DNA from: Actinomycetota bacterium
Lineage (GTDB): Bacteria > Actinomycetota > Actinomycetes > Mycobacteriales > Jatrophihabitantaceae
NCBI GenBank assembly: GCA_019241805.1
Contig: JAFAWL010000032.1
Coordinates: forward strand, 1 to 21,495
DNA length: 21,495 nucleotides
Direction of reading: 5' to 3'
The notes under the pieces are model-generated. The model searched no databases. It was not told the origin of the DNA and saw only the letters and a list, made by a program, of their open reading frames with translations. A program made the translations under genes and the position numbers. The number at the start of each line of letters is the position of its first letter. Position 1 is the stretch's first letter. Positions 7,382-15,086 of the stretch are shown here, one piece after another.

Positions 7382-8428
7382 CTAGAGTTCGGTCCAGTCC
7401 AGCACGACCTTGCCGTGCGCACCCGTGCGGGCGAGCTCGAACGCATCGGCCCACTCGCGTGCGGGCAGCCGGTCGGTGACCACCGCCGAGATCGAAAGAC
7501 CGGAGCGCAACATGGCGCTCATCGCGTACCACGACTCGTACATCTCACGTCCGTAGATGCCCTTGATGGTGATCATGTGCGAGACCACCTTCGCCCAGTC
7601 GAGGCTGATCGGCTGACTGGGCAGACCGAGCATCGCCACCCGGCCGCCATGGTTGAGGTTCGCGACGATGTCGGGCAACGCCGAGGGATGCCCACTCATC
7701 TCCAGGGCCACGTCGAACCCCTCGACCATGCCCAGGCGTCGCTGGGCGACGGCGATGTCCTCGCGAGTGATGTCCACGGCGAGGTTTACGCCCATCCGGC
7801 GCGCGAGCTCCAACCGCGGGGCACTCACGTCCGTGATCACGATGAACCGCGCTCCGACGTGACGACAGATTGCCGCCGCCATCAACCCGATCGGGCCCGC
7901 GCCGGTGATCAAGACGTCCTCGCCGACCACCGGGAACGACAGCGCCGTGTGCACCGCGTTGCCGAACGGATCGAAGATGGCGGCGACGTCCCGTGCATCC
8001 CCGTCGGCGATCTGGAGCTGATGGTGCACCCAGACGTTGCTCTCGGGGATAACGACGAACTCGGCGAACGCACCGTCCCGATTGACCCCGAGGCTCGAGG
8101 TGCGGATGCAGAGGTGGCGGCGACCGGCGCGGCAGTTGCGGCAGGTGTTGCACACGATGTGCCCTTCGCCAGAGACGAAGTCGCCGACCGCGACGTCGCG
8201 CACGTCCGCGCCCACCGCGACGACCTCGCCGCAGAACTCGTGTCCCGGTATCAAAGGTGCGTCGACCGCGCCCGCGGCCCAGCTGTCCCAGGCCAGGATG
8301 TGCAGGTCGGTGCCGCAGATCCCGGTCCGCAGCACCCGGATCTTGACGTCTCCCGGTCCGGGCACCGGCTCCGGGCGCGTGACGAACTCGAATCCCGGCG
8401 ACGCTGCCGGCTTGAAGAGGGCCTTCAT
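7382..8428 (-). CDS. tdh: L-threonine 3-dehydrogenase
   Basis: Zinc- and NAD-dependent medium-chain dehydrogenase that oxidises L-threonine to 2-amino-3-ketobutyrate, feeding Kbl. The 348 residues compare with 341 in E. coli. Catalytic zinc ligands sit in RTGICGTDLHI (Cys38) and PGHEFCGEV (His63-Glu64); the structural zinc cysteines are in the CNTCRNCRAGRRHLC stretch near 92-106; the Rossmann motif is VLITGAGPIGLMAA near 170-183. The ATG at 8428 has no Shine-Dalgarno, but a TAGCGT box ends eight bases upstream, which suggests a leaderless transcript. Gene order tdh-kbl matches the threonine catabolic operon of many bacteria, though in E. coli the order is kbl-tdh. Its position between ftsY and amt is unlike the usual actinobacterial backbone. 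Confidence 0.95.
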   Translation of the reverse strand: MKALFKPAASPGFEFVTRPEPVPGPGDVKIRVLRTGICGTDLHILAWDSWAAGAVDAPLIPGHEFCGEVVAVGADVRDVAVGDFVSGEGHIVCNTCRNCRAGRRHLCIRTSSLGVNRDGAFAEFVVIPESNVWVHHQLQIADGDARDVAAIFDPFGNAVHTALSFPVVGEDVLITGAGPIGLMAAAICRHVGARFIVITDVSAPRLELARRMGVNLAVDITREDIAVAQRRLGMVEGFDVALEMSGHPSALPDIVANLNHGGRVAMLGLPSQPISLDWAKVVSHMITIKGIYGREMYESWYAMSAMLRSGLSISAVVTDRLPAREWADAFELARTGAHGKVVLDWTEL

Positions 8429-8436
8429 GCCGCACG

Positions 8437-8442
8437 ACGCTA
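8437..8442 (-). promoter_or_regulatory. Possible -10 box for a leaderless tdh transcript
   Basis: TAGCGT fits TANNNT and leaves eight bases before the tdh ATG, the spacing expected if transcription begins at or next to the start codon. No Shine-Dalgarno is present between them. The -35 region is poor, so the call rests on spacing only. Confidence 0.3.
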
Positions 8443-8509
8443 CCCAGGATCAGGCCCGCGCGGTCGGACCGGCGGCCTGTCCGCCTGAGCCGAGTGTGTG
8501 CCGGGTCTG

Positions 8510-8532
8510 TCCGCCGGTGCCGGCGAGGCGGA
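8510..8532 (-). terminator. Hairpin after ftsY, possible terminator
   Basis: TCCGCC and GGCGGA form outer arms five bases after the ftsY stop; an alternative inner stem is CGCCG-GTGC-CGGCG. There is no U-tract. Termination before tdh is plausible and would make tdh-kbl a separate transcription unit from ftsY. Confidence 0.35.
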
Positions 8533-8537
8533 GCGCG

Positions 8538-9731
8538 TCAGGCCGTGTCGCCGAGCAGCGCGTCCACGAACTGCTCGGGGTCGAACGGGGCCAGGTCGTC
8601 CGGGCCCTCCCCCAGTCCGATCAGCTTGACCGGCACGCCCAGCTCGCGCTGCACGCTGATGACGATGCCGCCCTTCGCGGTGCCGTCGAGCTTGGTCAGC
8701 ACGATGCCGGTGACGTCGACGACTTCGGTGAACACCCGGGCCTGGATCAGCCCGTTCTGGCCGGTGGTGGCATCCAGGACGAGCAGCGTCTCGTCGACCG
8801 GGCCCTGGCGTTCGACGACGCGCTTGACCTTGCCGAGCTCGTCCATCAGCCCGACCTTGGTGTGCAGTCGTCCGGCGGTGTCGACGAGGACGGCGTCGAC
8901 GTGCCGCTCGGCGCCCTGCTTGACCGCGTCGAAGGCGACACTGGCCGGATCGCCGCCCTCGGGCCCCCGCACGGTGTCGGCGCCGACACGTGCTCCCCAG
9001 GTCTGCAATTGATCCGCCGCCGCGGCACGGAAGGTGTCGGCCGCGCCCAACAGGACGGTACGACCGTCGGCGACGAGTACACGGGCGAGCTTGCCGCAGG
9101 TCGTGGTCTTACCGGTGCCGTTGACCCCGACCACCATGAGCACGGCCGGTCGTTCCGTACCTGAGGTCGTGCGCAGCGTGCGGTCGAGATCGGGCTGCAA
9201 AGCGGTGACGAGCTCGTCGGCCAAGAGCGCCCGCAGCTCGCCGGCCGAGCGGGTGCCGGCCACGCGCGTGCGGGTCTTGAGTCGTTCGACGATCTCGCCG
9301 GTCGCGGCGACACCCACGTCGGCCGTGATCAAGGCTTCCTCGACCTCGTCCCAGGCGTCGTCGTCCAGGCGTTCACGCGAGAGCACGGTGAGCAGTCCAC
9401 GGCCCAGACTCGACTGCGAGCGGGCCAGTCGCGCGCGTAGCCGTTGGAGACGGCCGGCAGTCGGCTCGGGTGTCTCAAGGGTGGGCGCGGTCTCGACCGG
9501 CGGCGCCGGGCTCGGTGCGACGGCCGGCGGCTCCAGCACGAGTGACCCGGCCGGACCGGAGACATCATCGGGCGGGGCCGCGCCGGTATCGATCGGCGGC
9601 GCCAGCACATCCGGCCGGGCCGGCGCGCTCGGTAGCCGGCGACGACGGCCCGGAAGCCGGGTGACGACGAATGCGGTGATCGCGAGGGCGGCCACGACGA
9701 GGACCGCGACGGCGATCCAGAGATAGATCAC
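8538..9731 (-). CDS. ftsY: Signal recognition particle receptor FtsY
   Basis: SRP receptor GTPase that docks ribosome-SRP complexes at the membrane for co-translational insertion. The 397 residues begin with a hydrophobic membrane anchor (about 1-26, starting MIYLWIAVAVLVVAALAI), then a basic stretch, then a Pro/Ala-rich linker to about 95, then the NG domain. GTPase motifs are GVNGTGKTT at 202-210, DTFRAAA at 232-238, DTAGRLHTK at 284-292 and TKLDGTAKGG at 346-355. The true N-terminal membrane helix, rather than an acidic A domain, is the form seen in many actinobacteria. The start is GTG at 9731 with AGGA about nine bases upstream. It is normally next to smc; here an L,D-transpeptidase gene separates the two. 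Confidence 0.97.
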   Translation of the reverse strand: MIYLWIAVAVLVVAALAITAFVVTRLPGRRRRLPSAPARPDVLAPPIDTGAAPPDDVSGPAGSLVLEPPAVAPSPAPPVETAPTLETPEPTAGRLQRLRARLARSQSSLGRGLLTVLSRERLDDDAWDEVEEALITADVGVAATGEIVERLKTRTRVAGTRSAGELRALLADELVTALQPDLDRTLRTTSGTERPAVLMVVGVNGTGKTTTCGKLARVLVADGRTVLLGAADTFRAAAADQLQTWGARVGADTVRGPEGGDPASVAFDAVKQGAERHVDAVLVDTAGRLHTKVGLMDELGKVKRVVERQGPVDETLLVLDATTGQNGLIQARVFTEVVDVTGIVLTKLDGTAKGGIVISVQRELGVPVKLIGLGEGPDDLAPFDPEQFVDALLGDTA

Positions 9732-9816
9732 GGGTCAATCCTGTCAGGCGGGCGGCGCGGTCGGTCGCTCGCCCGGGGCGGATCTGTGAGCTGGCTCGAC
9801 GATGTCCTGAACTGCG

Positions 9817-10827
9817 TCAGCTCGAGACCTCGCCGCCCTCCTGCCACTGCGCCCACGGCACGTTCCAGTCCCCGAAGCCGTCCCACGAGGGCATCTGCGA
9901 ACCGTTGGTGTTCGCGTAGACGATCGGGTCGCCGACCTGGGCGAGGTTGTAGAACCACTGGGCGTCGGCGACGCTGAGGTTGGTGCAGCCGTTCGAGGTC
10001 GACACCTGGCCGATGCGCGAGTTCCAGGGCGCCGCGTGCACGTACTCGCCCGAGTTGGTGACGCGAACCGACCAGTCGACCATCTCGTTGTAGCCGGGGC
10101 CGATCATGCGCACGGCGCCGTTCGGGTACAGCGTGCCGTCCGGCTGGTCGGAGCCCTTCTGCATGACGATCTTGGTGCCGTTGTAGGTCGGCGTCTTGGC
10201 CGCGCCCAGCGAGACGGGGATGGTCTTGACGGTCGCGCCGTCCGAGGTAACGGTCATGCGCAGGCTGGACGCGTCCACGGTCGAGATGTTGGCCGGCCCC
10301 GTGGCCATCGAGAGGGTCAGACTGTCGTCGAACACCAGGCCCGTGCCGGCGCTGAGGCCCTTGACCGGCATCTCCATCTTGATCTGCGCGTGGCCCGGCC
10401 AGAAGTTCTGCGTGCGGTAGTGGGCTTCCAGCGGGTAGCCGCTGATCTGAGCCGAGTCCTCGAAGTACCAGGCGCCGTTCGCGGCCGCGCCGTCAATCGT
10501 GACCTTGGTGGCCTTGGCGAACGCGGAAGCGTCGGTAATCTTCTGCGAGAAGTAGGCGACGATCGGCATGCCGACCCCGTAGGTGTTGCCGTCGCTCTCC
10601 AGGATCTTCACGTGGACCGGCGCACCGGTCGCCGCGCTCGAACTGGCCGACGAGGCCGCCCCGGCCGAACTCGAGGATGCCGACGAGGACGGCGGGACCG
10701 TAACGGTCCTGACCGACTTCGGGCTGGTCGACCCACCGCAGGCGGCCAGCACGAGCGTCGAGACGGTGACGATGGCGGCCAGGCCGGCGGCGCGCGCCAA
10801 CGAGGCGGTCGGGGGTCGTAGGGTCAC
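9817..10827 (-). CDS. Lipoprotein L,D-transpeptidase (LdtMt2-like, YkuD domain)
   Basis: Cell-wall enzyme that makes 3-3 peptidoglycan cross-links from tetrapeptide stems. The 336 residues start with a lipoprotein signal (basic residues, hydrophobic 13-27, lipobox VLAAC with Cys30), then a Ser/Ala-rich linker at about 45-68, Ig-like domains and a C-terminal YkuD domain. Catalytic elements are YVHAAPW (His264) and STSNGCTNLS (Cys281), followed by AQWFYNLAQVGDPI and a Trp-rich tail GDWNVPWAQWQ, as in mycobacterial LdtMt2. The residue two before the cysteine is Asn279, where the family motif has His (SHGC). I start it at the GTG at 10827 because this gives a clean signal peptide and a TACCGT box ends six bases upstream; the frame is open to 10974 but overlaps smc. 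It is an extra gene between smc and ftsY. Confidence 0.93.
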   Translation of the reverse strand: MTLRPPTASLARAAGLAAIVTVSTLVLAACGGSTSPKSVRTVTVPPSSSASSSSAGAASSASSSAATGAPVHVKILESDGNTYGVGMPIVAYFSQKITDASAFAKATKVTIDGAAANGAWYFEDSAQISGYPLEAHYRTQNFWPGHAQIKMEMPVKGLSAGTGLVFDDSLTLSMATGPANISTVDASSLRMTVTSDGATVKTIPVSLGAAKTPTYNGTKIVMQKGSDQPDGTLYPNGAVRMIGPGYNEMVDWSVRVTNSGEYVHAAPWNSRIGQVSTSNGCTNLSVADAQWFYNLAQVGDPIVYANTNGSQMPSWDGFGDWNVPWAQWQEGGEVSS

Positions 10828-10833
10828 CCAACC

Positions 10834-10839
10834 ACGGTA
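10834..10839 (-). promoter_or_regulatory. Possible -10 box for a leaderless ldt transcript
   Basis: TACCGT matches TANNNT and ends six bases before the GTG at 10827, with no good Shine-Dalgarno in between. This spacing suggests a leaderless transcript. No clear -35 hexamer accompanies it. Confidence 0.25.
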
Positions 10840-10912
10840 GGCGACGGACGCAAATCCGGTCCGACAAATAGGGTGAAGCACCTGTGAAAGCCGTGGCAAC
10901 ACCGCGAAACGG

Positions 10913-13900
10913 TCAAACAGGAGCGGCGTCGAGCTCACGAAGGCGTTGGCTGATGACCTGGGTGATCCCGTCACCGCGCATGGTCACGCCGTACAGCGCG
11001 TCGGCGATCTCAATCGTCCGCTTCTGGTGCGTGATCACGATCAGCTGGCTCGACGCGCGCAGCTGGTCGATGAGCTCGATCAGCCGGCCGAGGTTGACGT
11101 CGTCCAGCGCAGCCTCGACCTCGTCCATCACGTAGAACGGGCTGGGGCGGGCGCGGAAGATCGCTACGAGGAGCGCCACCGCGGTGAGCGAGCGCTCGCC
11201 GCCGGACAGCAGGGACAGTCGCTTGACCTTCTTGCCCGGCGGGCGGGCCTCGACCTCGATGCCGGTCAGCAGCATGTCATCGGGATCGGTAAGCACCAGG
11301 CGACCCTCCCCGCCCGGGAACAGCGTGGCGAACACGATCTCGAACTCGCGAGCCACGTCGCGGTACGCACTGGTGAAGACCTCTAGGATCCGCTCGTCGA
11401 CCTCGCGGACAACGGTCAGCAGGTCGCGTCGGGTCGCCTTCAGATCCTCCAGCTGCGTGGACAGGAACTGGTGACGCTCCTCCAGCGCCGCGAACTCCTC
11501 CAGCGCCAATGGATTCACCTTGCCCAGCAAGGCCAGATCCCGCTCGGCGCGTGCCGCCCGCTTCTCCTGCGTCGCCCGGTCGTAGGGCCCTGGCTGCGGA
11601 GCCACGACCGATTCGCCGCGCTCGCGCGCCTGCTCGTATTCAGCCATCTCCAGCGCGCTCGGTGGGCTGGGCTGGTCAGGGCCGTACTCGGCGATCAATG
11701 CCTCGACCTCGACGCCGTACTCCTCGACCGCACGGGTCGAGAGCTGTTCGATGCGTAGGCGCTGCTCGGCGCGGGCGACCTCGTCGCGGTGCACAGCGTC
11801 GGTGAGTCGGGCCAGCTGCTCGTCCAGCTCCCGACTCTGAGCGCGCACGGCCAACAGCTCACCTTCACGCACGACTCGCGCCTGCTGCGCGGCGTCGCGT
11901 CGTCGGGCCGCGACGGCGCTCGCCGCGACGACCGCGACCAGCGCCTGCTCCGCGGCATCGCGTACGGCCGCGGCCACCACGGCGCCACGCGCGCGCGCGG
12001 CCAGCTGTTCCTGGTGCCGGCGGCGGGCGGCCCGCTCGATCTCGGCCGCACGCACCAGCTGATCGGCCCGACCGGCCACTGCCCGTACCCGCTCCTCGCC
12101 GGTGCGGACCGCCAACCGGGCGTCCATCTCGGCCTGCCGGGCGGCGCCTACCTGCTGCTGGAGGCGGTCGCGCCGATCGGTGGCCGGATCGGTCGACTCG
12201 ACGTGCTCGTCTCGGGCCAGCCGCAGCCGCTCTTCCAGATCGGCGACGGTGGCCAGGTCCCGCCGGCGCGTCGCCTCCGCCTCGGCCCTCGCCTTGTCGA
12301 GCCGGTCCGCCTCAGCCGCGGCCGAGCGGGCCGACTGGCCGAGCTGGGCCAGCTGCTCGGCCACCGCCGAGAGCCTCGCGTCCGACTCGTTCAGGGCCAG
12401 CAGCGCGGCATCGACCTCGGCGGCCAGTTGATCTGATTCAGTCTGCGCGGCCTGCAGTTCCGCGCTCAGGCGAATATGTCGGGCCTCGGCCTCGTCGGCG
12501 TTCTGCTGGGCCTCGTCCACCGCGGCCTGCACCTCGATTGTGCTGGGCGCCGAGGCCGAGCCGCCCGCGGCCCAACCGGGCCCGAGGACGTCTCCCGAGG
12601 CGGTGACCGCCCGGAGGTCCGGATGCGTTTCGATCAGGCGGATGGCCGCGTCGAGGTCGGCTACGAAGGCGACCCGGTCGAGGGCGGCGTGGATCGGTGC
12701 CCGCACGAAGTCCGGGCAGCGGAGGGCGTCGACCGCCCACGACGCGTCGTCCGGGAGCGCGGGCCAGCACGCCCGATCCGGCCGCAGCGGCGAGCCCGTG
12801 CCGGTCGATGGCGAGCCGCCAACGACCAGGGCCACCCGGCCGGAATCCTCGGCCTTCAGCAGCTCCAGTGCGGCGGTGGCGTCGGCAACGCTACCGACCG
12901 CGACCGCGTCGGCCAGCACGCCCAGCGCGGCCGCGAGCGCGGCCTCGTAGCCCGGGTCGACGCTGAGCAGAGCGGCGACCGAACCGAGCACGCCAGGTAG
13001 GCGGGAGCCGGCCGCGAGCAGTGCTCCGGCGCCGTCCCTACGGGTCAGGCCCAAGGCCAGGGCATCGCGTCGCGCCGACCAGGTCGAGCGTTCCCGCTCG
13101 GCTTCGCGCTCCGCGGCGGCCAGTTCGCGCACCGTGGTCGCGACTCGCTCGTGGCGGGCAACGGCCTGCTCGTGCCGGTCGTCAAGGCCGATCTCGCCCT
13201 CGTCGAGCATGCCGACCTGGGCCTGCACGTCGTCGAGTTCACGCTGGGCCAGGGCGGCCCGCTCACGGGCGTCGGCGGCAGCGGCCATCAGCCGCTCGAT
13301 CTCCTCACCCCCGGCGGTGGCCCGGGTCCGGGCCGACTCGACCTGCCCCGCGAGCTTGGCCAGGCCCTCGCGCCGGTCGGCGACGGCGCGAGCCGCGGCG
13401 ACCAGTTCCCGATCCGCCTCGGCGAGGGCGCGCTCGAGGTCGGCGCGGGTGGCGACGGCCTCGGTCAGGGCATTGCTCGCGTCGTCGAGGACCGTCTGTA
13501 GCTGCCGCTCCTCGGCCCGGATGCCGGCCGCCTCGGCCTCCATCTGTTCCGGATCACGACCGGTGCGCATCTCGGTCGGCGCGGCCGAGAGGTGGCGGGC
13601 CCGCTCGGCGGCCAGCGACGACGTGCCGCGGAAGCGTTCCTCCAGGGCGGAAAGGCGGAACCAGACGTCCTGACTGCGAGCCAGGACCGGCGCGTCGGCG
13701 GCCATGGCCTGGTCGAGTTCCAGCTCGCGCGCCCGGGCCGTCGCCAATGACTGTTCGACGACCGCTCGACGGGCCCGGATGGCCCGCTCGTCGGCGACTT
13801 CGGCGTCCAGTTCCGCACGTAGCACGACAAGGTCGTCGGCGAGCAGCCGCAACCGTGAGTCGCGCAGCTCCGCCTGCACCCCGGCGGCCCGCCGCGCGAT

Positions 13901-14530
13901 CTCGGCCTGCCGCCCTAGGGGCTTGAGCTGTCGTCGCAGTTCAGCCGTCAGATCGGTGACGCGAGTCAGATTGGCCTGCATGGCGTCGAGCTTGCGAAGC
14001 GCCTTCTCCTTGCGCTTGCGGTGCTTCAGAACGCCGGCCGCCTCCTCGACGAAGCCGCGGCGATCCTCGGGCCGGGCCGAAAGGACCGAATCCAACTGGC
14101 CTTGGCCGACGATGACGTGCATCTCCCGGCCGATGCCGGAATCGGACAACAGCTCCTGGATGTCGAGTAGCCGCACTCCTTCGCCGTTGATCTCGTATTC
14201 GCTGGCGCCGTCGCGAAACATCCGACGGGTGATCGAGACCTCGGTGTAGTCGATCGGCAGCGCCTGATCGGAGTTGTCGATGGTCAGCGTGACTTCGGCC
14301 CGACCCAGCGGAGCGCGCCCGGCCGTGCCGGCGAAGATGACGTCCTCCATCTTGCCGCCGCGAAGAGCCTTGGCGCCCTGCTCCCCGAGCACCCAGGCGA
14401 TCGCGTCGACGACATTGCTCTTGCCCGAACCGTTGGGACCGACCACGGCCGTGATGCCCGGTTCGAAGCGCAACGTCGTAGCCGAGGCGAAGGACTTGAA
14501 TCCCCGCAGGGTCAACGACTTGAGGTGCAC
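10913..14530 (-). CDS. smc: Chromosome partition protein SMC
   Basis: Large ATPase that forms a ring with ScpA and ScpB and compacts and separates sister chromosomes. The 1205 residues fit the family. Order: head part with Walker A GPNGSGKSNV at 31-40, long Arg/Glu/Ala-rich coiled coil, globular hinge at about 505-655 (PGVLGSVAALLSVDPGYEAA region), returning coiled coil, then head part with the ABC signature LSGGERSLTAVALL from about 1108 and Walker B VMDEVEAALDDVNL near 1134-1147, followed by VITHQKRTIEIAD. The start is GTG at 14530 with GGGAG five to six bases upstream. ScpA and ScpB are not in the window. A strong hairpin lies in the leader (14583-14614). The 85-bp gap to ldt downstream shows no strong terminator. 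Confidence 0.98.
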   Translation of the reverse strand: MHLKSLTLRGFKSFASATTLRFEPGITAVVGPNGSGKSNVVDAIAWVLGEQGAKALRGGKMEDVIFAGTAGRAPLGRAEVTLTIDNSDQALPIDYTEVSITRRMFRDGASEYEINGEGVRLLDIQELLSDSGIGREMHVIVGQGQLDSVLSARPEDRRGFVEEAAGVLKHRKRKEKALRKLDAMQANLTRVTDLTAELRRQLKPLGRQAEIARRAAGVQAELRDSRLRLLADDLVVLRAELDAEVADERAIRARRAVVEQSLATARARELELDQAMAADAPVLARSQDVWFRLSALEERFRGTSSLAAERARHLSAAPTEMRTGRDPEQMEAEAAGIRAEERQLQTVLDDASNALTEAVATRADLERALAEADRELVAAARAVADRREGLAKLAGQVESARTRATAGGEEIERLMAAAADARERAALAQRELDDVQAQVGMLDEGEIGLDDRHEQAVARHERVATTVRELAAAEREAERERSTWSARRDALALGLTRRDGAGALLAAGSRLPGVLGSVAALLSVDPGYEAALAAALGVLADAVAVGSVADATAALELLKAEDSGRVALVVGGSPSTGTGSPLRPDRACWPALPDDASWAVDALRCPDFVRAPIHAALDRVAFVADLDAAIRLIETHPDLRAVTASGDVLGPGWAAGGSASAPSTIEVQAAVDEAQQNADEAEARHIRLSAELQAAQTESDQLAAEVDAALLALNESDARLSAVAEQLAQLGQSARSAAAEADRLDKARAEAEATRRRDLATVADLEERLRLARDEHVESTDPATDRRDRLQQQVGAARQAEMDARLAVRTGEERVRAVAGRADQLVRAAEIERAARRRHQEQLAARARGAVVAAAVRDAAEQALVAVVAASAVAARRRDAAQQARVVREGELLAVRAQSRELDEQLARLTDAVHRDEVARAEQRLRIEQLSTRAVEEYGVEVEALIAEYGPDQPSPPSALEMAEYEQARERGESVVAPQPGPYDRATQEKRAARAERDLALLGKVNPLALEEFAALEERHQFLSTQLEDLKATRRDLLTVVREVDERILEVFTSAYRDVAREFEIVFATLFPGGEGRLVLTDPDDMLLTGIEVEARPPGKKVKRLSLLSGGERSLTAVALLVAIFRARPSPFYVMDEVEAALDDVNLGRLIELIDQLRASSQLIVITHQKRTIEIADALYGVTMRGDGITQVISQRLRELDAAPV

Positions 14531-14582
14531 GAGTCTCCCGCGATCGATGTCGAATCAGCGGAGGCGATCAGGCTCATACCCT

Positions 14583-14614
14583 CGCAGGGCAGGACGCATG
14601 GTGCGTGCCCTGCG
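14583..14614 (-). promoter_or_regulatory. 12-bp hairpin in the gap before smc
   Basis: Outer arms CGCAGGGC (14583-14590) and GCCCTGCG (14607-14614) pair perfectly, and inner arms ACGC (14594-14597) and GCGT (14603-14606) extend the stem past a three-base bulge, leaving a five-base loop. It is 53 bases upstream of smc and 66 bases downstream of the small coiled-coil gene. There is no U-tract, so it may be a U-less terminator, a processing site or a leader element. Confidence 0.55.
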
Positions 14615-14680
14615 GTCGATTCCGCTCGCAGGAAAACCTACCCCGTCCGACGCCGATGACCGGCACCGACGCGACGGTGT

Positions 14681-14908
14681 TCAGGCCAGAGCCGCAGTGC
14701 CCTCGGCGAGCTGGTGCAGCTCGAGGTCGAGCGTCGGGTCGAGGCTGGCGTGATGCGCGTCGCGCAGCTCAGTGAGCTCCGCCTCCAGCTCGCGGATGCG
14801 CGCCCGCAGCCGGGCGATCTCCAGCGCTTGTACCTGTTCTGATGCGTTGCCGACGTACCCCAGCAAGGCGCGTGCCATGTAGCGGACCCTTTCGGCGCTT
14901 GTGGTCAT
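14681..14908 (-). CDS. Small coiled-coil protein of unknown function
   Basis: I do not recognise a family. The 75-residue product has a short basic N-terminus (MTTSAERVRYMARALLGYVG) and then a textbook heptad pattern, with I31, L34, I38, L41, L45 and L48 in a/d positions over IARLRARIRELEAELTELR, followed by an acidic tail ending in EGTAALA. It should form a parallel two-stranded coiled coil. No signal peptide or membrane segment is seen. Two starts are possible: ATG 14908 with a distant GGGAA, or ATG 14878 (65 residues) with AAAGGG eight bases upstream. It stands just ahead of smc on the same strand, with a hairpin between them. Codon pattern and the absence of stops in a GC-rich frame support it only moderately; the heptad repeat is the better evidence. 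Confidence 0.6.
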   Translation of the reverse strand: MTTSAERVRYMARALLGYVGNASEQVQALEIARLRARIRELEAELTELRDAHHASLDPTLDLELHQLAEGTAALA

Positions 14909-15023
14909 CCCCGCGTTCCCGCCGATTCGCGGCCGGTAGGCCCGTCGAGGCGGTGGAAGCGCTGATCTCGAATTGTCCTCGCGTGACCTGCGAAGCGGCG
15001 GCAGAGAAGGCACCGATGGCGCG

Positions 15024-15053
15024 TCGTTACTCTCGGACGCCGGCTCCCGTCAA
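15024..15053 (-). promoter_or_regulatory. Possible promoter for the small coiled-coil gene and smc
   Basis: TTGACG (15048-15053) and TAACGA (15024-15029) on the minus strand are separated by 18 bp, a good sigma-A-like -35 with a fair -10. It lies in the 178-bp gap after mutM, about 115 bases before the ATG at 14908. The rest of that gap shows nothing I can name. Confidence 0.35.
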
Positions 15054-15086
15054 GTCACTTCATGGTCTCACTCCGGTAACGGACAG

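Noticed and set aside
7324..7446. A 41-residue N-terminal extension of Kbl
   Set aside because: It would overlap tdh, and GAGGAGGA before the ATG at 7323 fixes the usual start and length.
9732..9816. The gap between ldt and ftsY as a site for a terminator or small RNA
   Set aside because: Only a weak 5-bp inverted repeat (GGGCG and CGCCC) with a long loop was found, not enough to call.
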